DNA of 44,941 nt, from contig JACQFF010000166.1 in the NCBI GenBank assembly GCA_016200205.1, forward strand, positions 1-44,941, written 5' to 3'. The notes below the pieces were generated by a model, which saw only the letters and a list, made by a program, of their open reading frames with translations, ran no database searches and was not told the DNA's origin. Source of the DNA: Planctomycetia bacterium. GTDB taxonomy: Bacteria > Planctomycetota > Planctomycetia > Pirellulales > PALSA-1355. Positions within the stretch are counted from its first letter, which is position 1. The number at the start of each line of letters is the position of its first letter. This document shows positions 9,419-19,000 of this stretch, one piece after another. Both the position numbers and the translations under genes were made by a program.

Positions 9419-12385
9419 ATGATTACCACCCATGCACACGAAAAGAAAACCATCGTTGTCATTGGCAACGGCATGGTGGGTCACCGCTTTTGTGAGCGCA
9501 TGATCGAGTTCGACGTCGAGCGTCGGTACCAGATCGTGACGTTCTGCGAGGAAGCCCGGGCGGCTTATGACCGCGTTGGCTTGACGCAATTCTTTGCCCA
9601 TCGCGACGCCGAAAAGCTGATGCTGGCCAATCTTGAGTGGTATCGGCAGCGGGATGTTCGCCTGTACGTGGGCGATCGGGCCACGAAAATCGATCGCGAG
9701 CGACGGGTCGTTCTTTCCGGCCAAGGCCGGGAGATTGCCTACGATTTTGTGGTACTGGCCACCGGATCTTATCCCTTTGTGCCCGAGGTGCCCGGCATCA
9801 AAAACCTCGGCGTGTTCGTCTATCGCACGATCGACGACCTGGAACAGATCATCGCGTACAGCCAACGCGCCAAGCGAGCGGCGGTGATCGGCGGGGGGCT
9901 GCTGGGACTGGAGGCCGCCAAGGCTGCTTACGATCTGGGTCTGGAAACGCACGTGGTCGAGTTTGCCGATCGCTTGATGCCGCGGCAAGTCGACGACGCC
10001 GGCTCGAAGCTATTGGTGCGCAAGATCGAAGAGCTTGGCGTGCGCGTGCACTTGAACAAGACCACCAAGGAAGTGCTGGGCGACGGCCGAGTCGAGGGCC
10101 TGGCGTTTGTCGATGGCGAGAAGCTGGACGTGGACATGATCATCGTGTCAGCCGGCATTCGTCCGCGCGACGAACTGGCCCGCGACTGCGGCCTGAACGT
10201 TTCGCCGCGCGGCGGAGTGGCGGTCGACGGCTGCTTGCGGACCAGCGATTTCGACATTTATGCAATTGGGGAAGTAGCCCTGTATCGCAACATGATCTAT
10301 GGGCTGGTCGCTCCCGGCTATGAGATGGCCGAGACCGCCGCGTTCAACTTCACGAACGGCTCCAAGCGCGTCTTCACCGGCGCGGACATGTCGACCAAAC
10401 TCAAGCTGATGGGAGTCGACGTGGCCAGCTTCGGAAATTACCTCGCCAGCGAGAGTGTGGCGCGGCCAATCACTTATGAAGATCCCTTTGCCGGCGTATA
10501 TAAGAAGCTGTTTTTCAGCATCGATGGCAAGCGCCTTATGGGCGGTATCCTCGTGGGCGACGCCTCAGACTACGGCACCTTGCTGATGCTTTCCAAAAGC
10601 GAAGACGCATTGCCCATGTCGCCTGGCGAACTGCTGGGCGCCTCCAGGAGCGCTGCACAAATCGATGTGTTGGGTGCGCTCGGAGAGGGGACGCAAATCT
10701 GCTCCTGCAACAACGTCAATCGGGGACAAATCTGCCAGGCGATTCGCCAAGGACAATTGACCACCGTCGGCGAGGTCAAATCGTGCACCAAAGCGGGCAC
10801 GGGCTGCGGCGGCTGCCTGCCGCTGGTCACCGATCTTCTCAAGGCCGAACTCAAGGCCGCCGGCAAACAAGTCAACAACGACCTGTGCGAACACTTCCGC
10901 CACACGCGGCAGGAGCTGTTCGAGATCACGAAGATCAAACAGATCAAGTCATTCGACGAATTGCTCGCCAGCCATGGTCGCGGCCAAGGCTGCGAGATCT
11001 GCAAACCGGCGGTCGCGTCGATTCTGGCGAGCCTGTGGAATGAGAACATCCTGAACCATGCCACATTTCAGGACACCAACGATCGCTTCCTGGCCAACAT
11101 CCAGCGGGGCGGAACGTACTCGGTCGTGCCGCGTGTGCCCGGCGGAGAGATCACGCCCGAGAAACTAATCGTGCTCGGCGAAGCGGCGAAAAAACACGGC
11201 TTGTACACGAAAATAACCGGCGGCCAAAGAATCGATCTGTTCGGAGCGCCGGTTCACCAACTGCCCGACATCTGGGAAGAGCTGGTAAACGCCGGCTTCG
11301 AAAGCGGACACGCCTATGGCAAGGCTATGCGGACCGTGAAGAGCTGCGTGGGAACTACCTGGTGTCGTTACGGCGTCGGCGACGCGGTGGGGCTGGCCAT
11401 CCGAGTCGAGTTGCGCTATCGCGGGATCCGCTCGCCGCACAAGCTCAAAGCCGCCGTCTCCGGGTGCGTGCGCGAATGCGCCGAAGCCCAAGGCAAGGAT
11501 TTCGGGCTGATCGCGACCGAGAACGGCTGGAACCTGTACGTGTGCGGCAACGGCGGCGCCAAACCACGGCACGCCGATTTGCTGGCCAGCGACCTGGATG
11601 AAGAAATGGCTCTCAAATACGTCGACCGTTTTCTTATGTATTACATCCAAACCGCCGATCGCCTGACGCGCACCAGCGTCTGGCTGGAGAAGATGGAAGG
11701 CGGTATCGACTACCTGCGAGACGTGGTGATTAACGACCGGCTGGGTATCTGCGAAGAGCTAGACCGCCAGATGCAGTTCCTGGTCGATTCGTACAAGTGC
11801 GAATGGAAGGAAGTTGTCAACGATCCCGAAAAACGGAAACTCTTCCAGCAGTTTGTCAACACGGACGAAACCGAGCCCTCCATCGAATTCGTCGCCGAAC
11901 GCGGGCAGCGACGACCAGCGGACTGGCCGAGTGACGTGGTGCCGCTGGAGCGGTTGACATTGTCAAACCACACTGGCTCGGATAATGGCCGGTCGGGGGA
12001 CGAACGACGTTGGGTCAAGGTGGGCCGGGTCGGCGACTTTCCACGAGATGGTGGCGCGGCAATCAAGCATGGCCGCTGGCAGATAGCCGTGTTTAATTTC
12101 GCTAGCCGCGGTCAGTGGTATGCCTGCCAGAACCTTTGCCCGCACAAGCGCGAAATGGTGTTGGCACGCGGCATCATCGGCGACCAGAACGGAACGCCCA
12201 AGGTGGCTTGCCCTCTGCACAAAAACACGTTCTCGCTGGAGTCCGGGGCCTGTTTGACCAACGACTCGTATGCGGTGACCGTGTTTCCGGTGAAGGTAGA
12301 AGGGGATGAGGTGTACGTCGAACTGCCGGCTGAGGAGCAAATGGTCAATTCAACTGGCCGATGTGCTATGGCCGAACCCGCATGA
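9419..12385 (+). CDS. nirB: Assimilatory nitrite reductase, NirB large subunit fused to a NirD Rieske domain
   Basis: The 988-residue protein reduces nitrite to ammonium with NAD(P)H. In order: an FAD/NAD(P) pyridine-nucleotide domain (VVIGNGMVGHRFCERM, then AVIGGGLLGLEAAKAA), a BFD-like [2Fe-2S] region from C428 (CSCNNVNRGQIC ... CGGC), a ferredoxin-like half domain, and the siroheme/[4Fe-4S] domain with C643, C649, C683 and C687 (SCVGTTWC and GCVREC). The last 120 residues are a Rieske-type NirD domain with ligands C907-x-H909 and C931-x2-H934. NirD is usually a separate small protein. ATG at 9419 is chosen because family similarity begins there; the frame is open further upstream. It starts 80 bases after narK and is the last gene of the operon. 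Any regulator of nitrate induction lies outside the window. Confidence 0.93.
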   Translation: MITTHAHEKKTIVVIGNGMVGHRFCERMIEFDVERRYQIVTFCEEARAAYDRVGLTQFFAHRDAEKLMLANLEWYRQRDVRLYVGDRATKIDRERRVVLSGQGREIAYDFVVLATGSYPFVPEVPGIKNLGVFVYRTIDDLEQIIAYSQRAKRAAVIGGGLLGLEAAKAAYDLGLETHVVEFADRLMPRQVDDAGSKLLVRKIEELGVRVHLNKTTKEVLGDGRVEGLAFVDGEKLDVDMIIVSAGIRPRDELARDCGLNVSPRGGVAVDGCLRTSDFDIYAIGEVALYRNMIYGLVAPGYEMAETAAFNFTNGSKRVFTGADMSTKLKLMGVDVASFGNYLASESVARPITYEDPFAGVYKKLFFSIDGKRLMGGILVGDASDYGTLLMLSKSEDALPMSPGELLGASRSAAQIDVLGALGEGTQICSCNNVNRGQICQAIRQGQLTTVGEVKSCTKAGTGCGGCLPLVTDLLKAELKAAGKQVNNDLCEHFRHTRQELFEITKIKQIKSFDELLASHGRGQGCEICKPAVASILASLWNENILNHATFQDTNDRFLANIQRGGTYSVVPRVPGGEITPEKLIVLGEAAKKHGLYTKITGGQRIDLFGAPVHQLPDIWEELVNAGFESGHAYGKAMRTVKSCVGTTWCRYGVGDAVGLAIRVELRYRGIRSPHKLKAAVSGCVRECAEAQGKDFGLIATENGWNLYVCGNGGAKPRHADLLASDLDEEMALKYVDRFLMYYIQTADRLTRTSVWLEKMEGGIDYLRDVVINDRLGICEELDRQMQFLVDSYKCEWKEVVNDPEKRKLFQQFVNTDETEPSIEFVAERGQRRPADWPSDVVPLERLTLSNHTGSDNGRSGDERRWVKVGRVGDFPRDGGAAIKHGRWQIAVFNFASRGQWYACQNLCPHKREMVLARGIIGDQNGTPKVACPLHKNTFSLESGACLTNDSYAVTVFPVKVEGDEVYVELPAEEQMVNSTGRCAMAEPA

Positions 12386-12607
12386 GCTTACGGCAACCCA
12401 AGTCGCGCTCTTGCTAAGTACAACGCTACCCATCGGCACTCTTGGGACGGGCAGGTTTTGGATCAAGTGCCCTTTCGGATGGGTGAAGTCCTGCTTGACA
12501 TCATTGAAGTCATCCCCCATTGACGCGCAGCCACCGAGGAAAAGGCATACCGTCACCAGTGCGCCGCCGCTCAATAACCGTAGCGTCTGTTTCTGGTACT
12601 CATTCAT
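12350..12607 (-). CDS. Possible small lipoprotein
   Basis: This 85-residue frame begins with a basic n-region and a hydrophobic stretch ending in LFLGGC, a reasonable lipobox with the cleavage cysteine near residue 27. The following segment ASMGDDFNDVKQDF is polar. It converges on nirB and overlaps its last 36 bases, which is unusual. No Shine-Dalgarno sequence is visible before ATG at 12607. I do not recognise a family. The lipobox argues for a real gene; the overlap and the Ser-rich tail argue that the 3' end may be degraded. Confidence 0.4.
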   Translation of the reverse strand: MNEYQKQTLRLLSGGALVTVCLFLGGCASMGDDFNDVKQDFTHPKGHLIQNLPVPRVPMGSVVLSKSATWVAVSSCGFGHSTSAS

Positions 12608-12992
12608 GGGGGCCAGACTCTAACAGGTTGGAATTACTAGGTCCAGACCAGTTCAGCGTTTGGCCAAACAGTGCTTTCCACGTTGACATGCTGGGCTAAT
12701 GGCAAGACCGCCCTTGATAGAGTGATTGCCTGGCGGGTTCACTCTTATCTTTACCAGATTCCCTATGGCAACGTGGGGCGGATCACCATGACCTTGAAGC
12801 GCAAGGATGCACGCCGACGGTCCCTGCGTGCCTCGCCGGCACAATTCCCCGATCCCCGGCAGAAATTCGAGCGGCTTTCAAACACAACTGCATCGGCGAG
12901 TCGAACACATTTCCTTTCGACCGGCCGACGCCGGCGCGACTGCCGGCAGATGTACGTCAAAACGGTGTTCCTCGCCTGGATTGTCGAGTCTT
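12608..12992. other. Stretch with no supported gene
   Basis: Several short frames exist on both strands, but all have the basic, low-complexity composition of GC-rich shadow frames. No RNA gene or repeat was recognised. Confidence 0.4.
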
Positions 12993-13217
12993 ATGGCCGA
13001 TGCGCCGTTGGGATTTGGGGTCAAGTGCGCGATGAAAGATTGGCTGGTGGTCCGCGCGGAGTTACCGGACGATTTGACCATTGGTGGCGGCGGGCTGCCC
13101 ACGATGAATAATGTGTCGCTTGTGGGCGGTGTCGAGATTCGCTTTGGCGATATTCGGAAACACTTTTTGCCCTGGCTTTCGGGCAACGAACCTTCAACCC
13201 CAACCGCGGCGCTGTAG
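12993..13217 (+). pseudogene. Relic of the C-terminal end of an outer-membrane beta-barrel protein
   Basis: From 12993 the frame reads GFGVKCAMKDWLVVRAEL, then NNVSLVGGVEIRFG. Alternating hydrophobic residues, the G-x-K-Y/C-x-x-x-D-W-x-x-R pattern and the final G-G-x-x-x-R-F-G strand are typical of the last two strands of an eight-stranded OmpA/OmpW-like barrel. The stop comes some 20 residues after the expected terminal strand. Nothing barrel-like is found upstream in any plus-strand frame, so the N-terminal part appears to be lost. Confidence 0.45.
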
Positions 13218-13219
13218 CT

Positions 13220-13477
13220 TCACTCCACCAACAAGACTTCGCCGGCTTCCGACACTTCTACTTCAACGATCTTGCCGGACTTGGTCTTGCCTTGGACTTC
13301 GTAAATCCCGTCAGCGATTTTCATCGCTTTATTGAATTTGACATCAGGCTTTTTCGTCTGCGCTGCATTCATTACAGCGGGCGGCACTTGGTCAATTGGA
13401 ACAACCACTTTCGTTTTCGGCGCGGCAGCCTTGCCACAACCAGCCAATAGGACCGCGAGCAACAACACTTTACGCAT
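13220..13477 (-). CDS. Small PepSY-like lipoprotein
   Basis: The 85-residue protein begins MRKVLLLAVLLAGCG, a classical lipoprotein signal with lipobox LAGC. The mature part (QVPPAVMNAA, then IYEVQGKTKSGKIVEVEVS) resembles a single PepSY-like repeat: a helix followed by a Y-E-x-x-x-K/T beta hairpin. Such small secreted domains occur in periplasmic inhibitors and binding proteins; no target is known. ATG at 13477 overlaps the stop of the preceding DUF1559 gene (TGATG), so the two are probably co-transcribed and coupled. A TTG one codon upstream is a less likely start. The larger protein at 15187-15684 contains the same kind of domain. Confidence 0.65.
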   Translation of the reverse strand: MRKVLLLAVLLAGCGKAAAPKTKVVVPIDQVPPAVMNAAQTKKPDVKFNKAMKIADGIYEVQGKTKSGKIVEVEVSEAGEVLLVE

Positions 13478-14358
13478 CAATAGTCCCCCGAGATGGTTTC
13501 GCCACCGGCTCGCGTAACCATCGCCAGATAGGTCTTGTAGTCCATCGTGGACAACAGAAAGGACACATGCCCATCGGCGAACAGGAAATTGGCCCCGTCG
13601 CCATGCAGGCTGTAGAACTGGTTGACATCCCCGCCGGACGCACCTGGCCCGATTCCTTCACCGGCATGGCCGAGCACCATGCCCGAACCGTGTTCGGCAA
13701 CTGCCTGTGCTTGAGTATTGGTGTCGTCGGGGAACAAGATGGCATTGGTGACTGCCCCGACCCAAGTTGCCTGGCCAAGCTGGTGAGTTCTTTCGCCGAC
13801 GGCAATAGTCTTGCTGCTGCCGTCCGTAATGTTTTTCAAGCCGATCTTACTGTTGCGGAAGAAAATTCCATTGCCATCGACGCCAGGCTCCGTTGTGCCG
13901 AACATGGCAACGTAGTTCGATGCCGCAACCTCGCAAATGAGTGTTCCGTCTGCCTTTTTTGCTTGCCAGACTCGTTTGATATCATCGGACGGACAAAAAA
14001 AACCAGTTATGTTGGCCACCCGCGCGCCATTGTTGGGATGCTCGATCGGTAGATCAAAATTGATGACATTGTGAATCGCCGACTCTTCCAATTGCGGCAG
14101 AATTTGCGAAGCCCAGCCCCACCCCGGACCAGTATCGTTGCCGTCGCTGTCGAATTGCGAGACGTAGCCGGCCGGAAATGCCTTGTGGGTGCCTTCAAAA
14201 TTCAGCAAAGCCAATCCAATCTGCTTGAGATTGTTCGTGCATCCCGTTCGGCGAGCGGCTTCCCGACTAGACTGGATTGCGGGGAGCAACAGACCGACCA
14301 ATAGCCCGATGATGGCGATAACCACCAAGACTTCCACGAGCGTAAAGCCACGTCGCAT
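13477..14358 (-). CDS. DUF1559 prepilin-like protein
   Basis: The 293-residue protein starts MRRGFTLVEVLVVIAIIGLL, a type IV prepilin/pseudopilin N-terminus with the cleavage site before F5 and a conserved Glu at +5. The DUF1559 body follows, with REAARRTGCTNNLKQIGLAL. Near the end are GEGIGPGASGG and FADGHVSFL, the family's H-x-G-D-G-x-x-F-L-F-A-D-G-H signature. These proteins are hugely expanded in planctomycetes and are thought to be exported surface or pilus-related proteins; individual roles are unknown. I chose ATG at 14358 because GGAG lies at the right distance and it gives a short leader; ATG at 14379 is possible. The stop overlaps the next gene's start. Confidence 0.92.
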   Translation of the reverse strand: MRRGFTLVEVLVVIAIIGLLVGLLLPAIQSSREAARRTGCTNNLKQIGLALLNFEGTHKAFPAGYVSQFDSDGNDTGPGWGWASQILPQLEESAIHNVINFDLPIEHPNNGARVANITGFFCPSDDIKRVWQAKKADGTLICEVAASNYVAMFGTTEPGVDGNGIFFRNSKIGLKNITDGSSKTIAVGERTHQLGQATWVGAVTNAILFPDDTNTQAQAVAEHGSGMVLGHAGEGIGPGASGGDVNQFYSLHGDGANFLFADGHVSFLLSTMDYKTYLAMVTRAGGETISGDY

Positions 14359-14578
14359 ATCTTGTTCTCCGGCAGCCATTCTATCACGCCTGAGTTCTGG
14401 GCGCTGTCAGCAACAGACAAAAATTCACCCCGACCAACTGACGGTCGGGTGGGCCAAGTGGATTCCGGCACCGACCGCCGAATCTACCTTGCCCGTCGCC
14501 CATCAGTATCGCTGAAACGAGCCCCGCAGGACAAGCAGGCGCCATGCCGTGCAGCGCCTTTGTGTAGAATATCTGTCC

Positions 14579-15166
14579 ATGCAATCTCATCGCCAAGCGC
14601 TGCTGTTATCTTGCTTCACTGTTGGCTACAACATCCTTGAAGGTGTTGTCAGTATTGTCTTTGCAGTTGCGGCCGGCAGTTCGGCGCTGTTGGGATTTGG
14701 CGTAGACAGCTTCGTGGAATCCCTCTCCGGGCTCGTCATGGTCTGGCGATTTAGCGGGGAATCCGGCGAACACCGGGAACTGACGGCAGTCCGACTGACC
14801 GGATGCGCACTGCTGGTTCTAGCGGCCTACGTGCTCTACGCCTCCGCCGCTCAACTCTACTTCGGCGAGGAGCCGAAACCGAGCCCCGTTGGCATCGCCA
14901 TTGCCGTCGTGTCGCTGCTGGTCATGCCGGCTCTATTGTTGTTCAAGCACCGTGCCGCAAAGGCGGTCCAAAGCCGGAGTCTGTTGGCCGACGCCAAGCA
15001 AACGCTCGGCTGTATTTGCCTGTCCGTTGCCTTGTTGTTCGGCCTGGGGCTGAACTTTCTGTTCGGCTGGTGGCAGGCCGATCCAATTTCCGGAATAATC
15101 ATCGCCGCGTTTTTGGCGCGGGAAGGCTATCGAGCATTGACGGAGCGCGAACTTTGCTGCTCCTAA
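14579..15166 (+). CDS. Short cation transporter, CDF-like membrane domain
   Basis: The 195-residue protein is almost entirely transmembrane, with about six helices. GFGVDSFVESLSGLVMVWRF corresponds to CDF helix 2 with its metal-ligand Asp, and LLADAKQTL corresponds to helix 5, where CDF proteins have an A-D-x-x-x-x-x-D/H motif. The second site has Lys-Gln-Thr rather than the zinc-type His-x-x-x-Asp, so metal specificity may differ. The C-terminal cytoplasmic domain of full-length CDF exporters (about 300 residues) is absent. ATG at 14579 is taken rather than TTG at 14549. Its neighbours are unrelated envelope proteins. It probably exports divalent metal or is a related cation transporter. Confidence 0.7.
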   Translation: MQSHRQALLLSCFTVGYNILEGVVSIVFAVAAGSSALLGFGVDSFVESLSGLVMVWRFSGESGEHRELTAVRLTGCALLVLAAYVLYASAAQLYFGEEPKPSPVGIAIAVVSLLVMPALLLFKHRAAKAVQSRSLLADAKQTLGCICLSVALLFGLGLNFLFGWWQADPISGIIIAAFLAREGYRALTERELCCS

Positions 15167-15186
15167 TATGATGAAAGCCATCGGGG

Positions 15187-15684
15187 CTAGTCTTTCTCAG
15201 CCTGCTTCTTCTCTTCATTTTTGATTTTTCCATCCGGCGTGATTTGGACTTCGACTATTTCCTTGCTGGCCGTTACGAGAAGCGTTTCGAAGAAGTCGAG
15301 CGTCGATTTATCGTTCTTTATGCTTTTGACCTCTTCGATGATCTTGTAGGTTGCTTTCGGGTATTTCGCTTCCAAGGTCCGCCTGACCGCGGTTGGCAAG
15401 TCTTTGTCGGCGATTTCTTTCTCGACTAATTGAATCTTGCCGTCGGCCCCAATGGTCACGTCAATGTTCCGCCCGTTTTGCTTGAGGCTGACTTCGTAGA
15501 CGGTCTTGCCATCCTCGGTCTCTTTTGCGGCATCTCCAATCGCGGCGTCGGGGAACATGGCGTTCACCGCTTCCAACCCCGCTTTCGGCACCTCGCTGAG
15601 CGGCACTTTCGATTCGTCCGAGCGAGCGACTTCCGAGACGACCGTCAGAGCGAGAAGGGCGACTGCAGGTAGCCAAATACGCAT
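15187..15684 (-). CDS. Secreted protein with PepSY-like domains
   Basis: The 165-residue protein has a signal peptide of about 22 residues (MRIWLPAVALLALTVVSEV..). Two PepSY-like units follow: VPKAGLEAVNAMFPDA with VYEVSLKQNGRNIDVTIGADG, then LPTAVRRTLEAKYPKA with EIVEVQITPDGKI. The tail is charged and Lys/Glu-rich. Tandem PepSY-like units of this size are common secreted proteins in planctomycetes and Bacteroidetes, with a BLIP-like fold and no established function. It converges with the CDF-like gene, leaving 20 bases between stops. It may work in the envelope with the lipoprotein at 13220, which shares the domain type, but that is inference. Confidence 0.75.
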   Translation of the reverse strand: MRIWLPAVALLALTVVSEVARSDESKVPLSEVPKAGLEAVNAMFPDAAIGDAAKETEDGKTVYEVSLKQNGRNIDVTIGADGKIQLVEKEIADKDLPTAVRRTLEAKYPKATYKIIEEVKSIKNDKSTLDFFETLLVTASKEIVEVQITPDGKIKNEEKKQAEKD

Positions 15685-16026
15685 GACAACCTCCCGTACT
15701 GGATGAGCGACGGAAACCAGTCTCCAATGAGGCCCGTTTCTCTTCCATCATGTCCAACAACAATGATACTTGATCTCCAGGGGGTTGATACCAACCGGTC
15801 GCACGATTTTTGTTCGTCGCGAGTCAGGCCCCGATTCCTCGCGGTTCCCAAAACGGCCGATTTCCAAAGTATTGGCAGCTCTTTTACGACCGGTACATTC
15901 ATGCGACGCAATCGCCCGTGACACTCAGCTCGGGGTCCACCGAATACCCACCGATTTGCGGCAGCCAAATTGAACGGGTAGACTCAGGGGGTTAAATACT
16001 AGACGACGTCGTGAGGGTGATCGTTG
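15685..16026. other. Divergent intergenic region
   Basis: The 342 bases separate the PepSY-like gene (minus) from the PSCyt1 gene (plus) and presumably hold both promoters. No repeat, RNA or small gene could be supported. GAGGGTGAT just before 16027 may be the ribosome binding site of the downstream gene. Confidence 0.4.
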
Positions 16027-19000
16027 ATGTCGCCGCGAAGTTTTCGACACGGTTGGGTCGGCATTTCGGTCCTGGCGATTTGCCTTCGCGGGGCGCCGAT
16101 TGGCGCGGCGGAGCCCCCGCAGTCGCCGGCAGCTAACAAGAAAATCGACTTCGCTCGCGACGTCCGGCCAATTTTCGAGGCGCGCTGCTTTACGTGTCAC
16201 GGCGAAAAGCGGCAGGAGAGCGACTTTCGCCTCGACCGTGGCGACGACGCTTTGCGCGGCGGGGCCAACGGCGCGGCGATTGTGGCCGGCAAAGGCAACG
16301 CAAGCCCCCTGGTCGAGCGAATTTCCGGGGCCGATCCGGATCTGCGGATGCCGCCGAAAGGGGAACTGCTCACCGCGGCCCTCGTTTCTGTGGTCCGCTC
16401 GTGGATCGACCAAGGGGCCGCCTTCCCTGCCGACTTGGAAAGCTCAACGAGTCCGAAGCCCGATCATTGGTCTCTCCAGCCGCTGGTACGACCGCCGATA
16501 CCCCCTGTCGAAGAATCACCGTCGGTCAAGAATCCGATCGACGCGTTCGTGATCGCGAGCCTGTCCGAGCACGGCTTGCGGCCGTCGGCCGAGGCTGACC
16601 GGCGTACGCTCATCCGGCGGGTTGCCGTGGATCTGACCGGGCTGCCACCGACTCCGCGGGAGGTCGCCACGTTTCTGGGCGATTCAACGAGCGACGCGTA
16701 CGAGCGGCTGGTGGATCGGCTGTTGGCCAGCCCGCGCTACGGCGAACGCTGGGCGCGGCACTGGATGGACGTGGTTCACTTTGCCGAGACGCACGGACAC
16801 GATCAGGATCGTCCTCGCGACAACGCCTGGCCCTATCGCGACTACCTGATCCGCTCGTTCAACGACGACAAGCCCTATGCCCGCTTCGTCAGCGAGCAGG
16901 TTGCGGGCGATGCGCTGTATCCCGACGAGCCGCAAGCGACCGTGGCCCTGGGATTCTTGGCGGCCGGGCCCTGGGACGAAAGCTCTCTGATGAGCATCGT
17001 CGACGATACGCTCGACAAGAAGATGGCCCAGGTGCTCGACCGCGACGACATGATCACCAACGTGATGTCGACGTTCACGAGCACCACGGTCCATTGTGCC
17101 CGTTGCCACAATCATAAGTTCGATCCGATCACGCAAGCCGATTACTACGGTCTGCAAGCAGTGTTCGCGGGGGTCGATCGGGCCGACCACGAGTTTGATC
17201 CCGATCCGGCGGTGCACAGACAGCGGCGGCTCCTGTCACAGAAAAAGCACGACGCGACCACGTGCGCCGCGGAACGGCTGCTGTCCGATGCACAACTGCA
17301 AAGCGAATTGGTGACGATCGAAGAGGCGTTTCGCCGTAGCCGCGAGGTGTGGAAGATTCTGGTGCCGACCGCCATATCGACGGCCAACGGGTCGACGGCC
17401 ACGCCCGAGGCCGATGGATCACTGCTGTTTGGCGGCCCGCGTCCCGAGAAGGATACCTATACATTGACCCTGGAAACCGAGTTGGACGCCATCACCGGCG
17501 TGCAGTTGGAAGTCTTGGCCGACTCGAGCCTGCCGCACCAAGGGCCGGGACGACAAGACAACGGAAACTTACACCTTTCGGAATTCAAGCTGTCGGCGGC
17601 GCCGGCAGCGGGTGGAGAAATGACTCCAGTGGCCATCGCCAGCGCCTTTGCCGACTTCAATCAAGAGAGTTGGGGCGTGGCCGCGGCGATCGACGGAAAG
17701 CCTGAAACCGCTTGGGGCATTCATCCCGAGGTCGGCAAGGACCACGCGGCCGTGTTCGTCCTGCGCGAACCGCTGCGCACGACCGGCGGCACGCGGCTGA
17801 CGGTTGTGCTCGAACAACTGCACGGCAGCGGCCACCTGATCGGCCGGCCGCGATTGTCGGTAACCACCGCGGCCAATCCCGAGTCAGCCCGGCCGATACC
17901 GGCGGAGTTGACCGCGATTCTTGCGGTTTCTCCGGCCGAGCGCACGGCGGCGCAAAAAGTCGAGTTAGCGCGGTCGCTCGTCGGTTGGCAGCTCGATCGG
18001 CAGTTGGCCGCGCTCCGTGCGCCGCGGACGGTGTATGCAGCCTGCAACGATTTCAAAGCCAACGGAAATTTCCGTCCCGCCGCCAGGCCGCGCCCAATTC
18101 ACATGCTGCGCCGCGGCGACATCAACCAGCCGCTCGAGGAGGCCGCGCCCGGCGCGCTGGCGTGCGTAACGGGCATCGATTCGCGATTCGCGTTAGATGG
18201 CTCCGACGACGAAGCCAGCCGCCGGGCGGCGCTGTCGCGCTGGCTCGTCGACCCGCGAAATGTGCTCACCTGGAGGTCGATCGTCAATCGGGTTTGGCAC
18301 TACCATTTCGATCGTGGCATCGTCGACACGCCGAACGATCTGGGGCGAATGGGCGGTACGCCGTCGCATCCCGCGCTGCTCGATTGGCTGGCGATCGTGT
18401 TCCGCGACGACGGTGGATCGCTCAAGAAATTGCACCGGCTGATCGTGACCAGCGCCACGTATCGCCAATCATCCGAGATCGATGCCGAGCGGGCACGCGT
18501 CGACGGCGACAACCGCCTGTTGTGGCGCATGAACCGTCACCGGCTCGATGCCGAGAGCATTCGCGACGCCGTGCTGCAGGCCAGCGGCAAGCTCGATCTG
18601 ACCATGGGAGGGCCATCGGTCAAGCAGTTCATCCAGTCGGCGGGCATCCACGTAACCCCCAACGTCGATTATCAGAACTACGACGTCGACGCACCGGACA
18701 ATTTTCGCCGTTCGGCGTATCGCTTTCTGTTTCGCACGTTGCCCGATCCCCTGATGGAATCGTTGGACTGCCCCGATGGTTCGCAGCTTGCCCCGGTGCG
18801 CAGCTCCTCGGTGACGGCGCTGCAAGCGCTGTCGCTATTGGACAATCGCTTCATCGTGCGGCAAAGCGAGCACACGGCCGCGCGGCTGACGGCAGCGGCC
18901 GCGACACAAGCCGAGCGGATTCGGCTCTTGTTCCAACTGGCCTTGCTCCGCGATCCGACGCCCCAAGAGGGCCAGCGCTGGGAAGCCTATGCGGCGAGTT

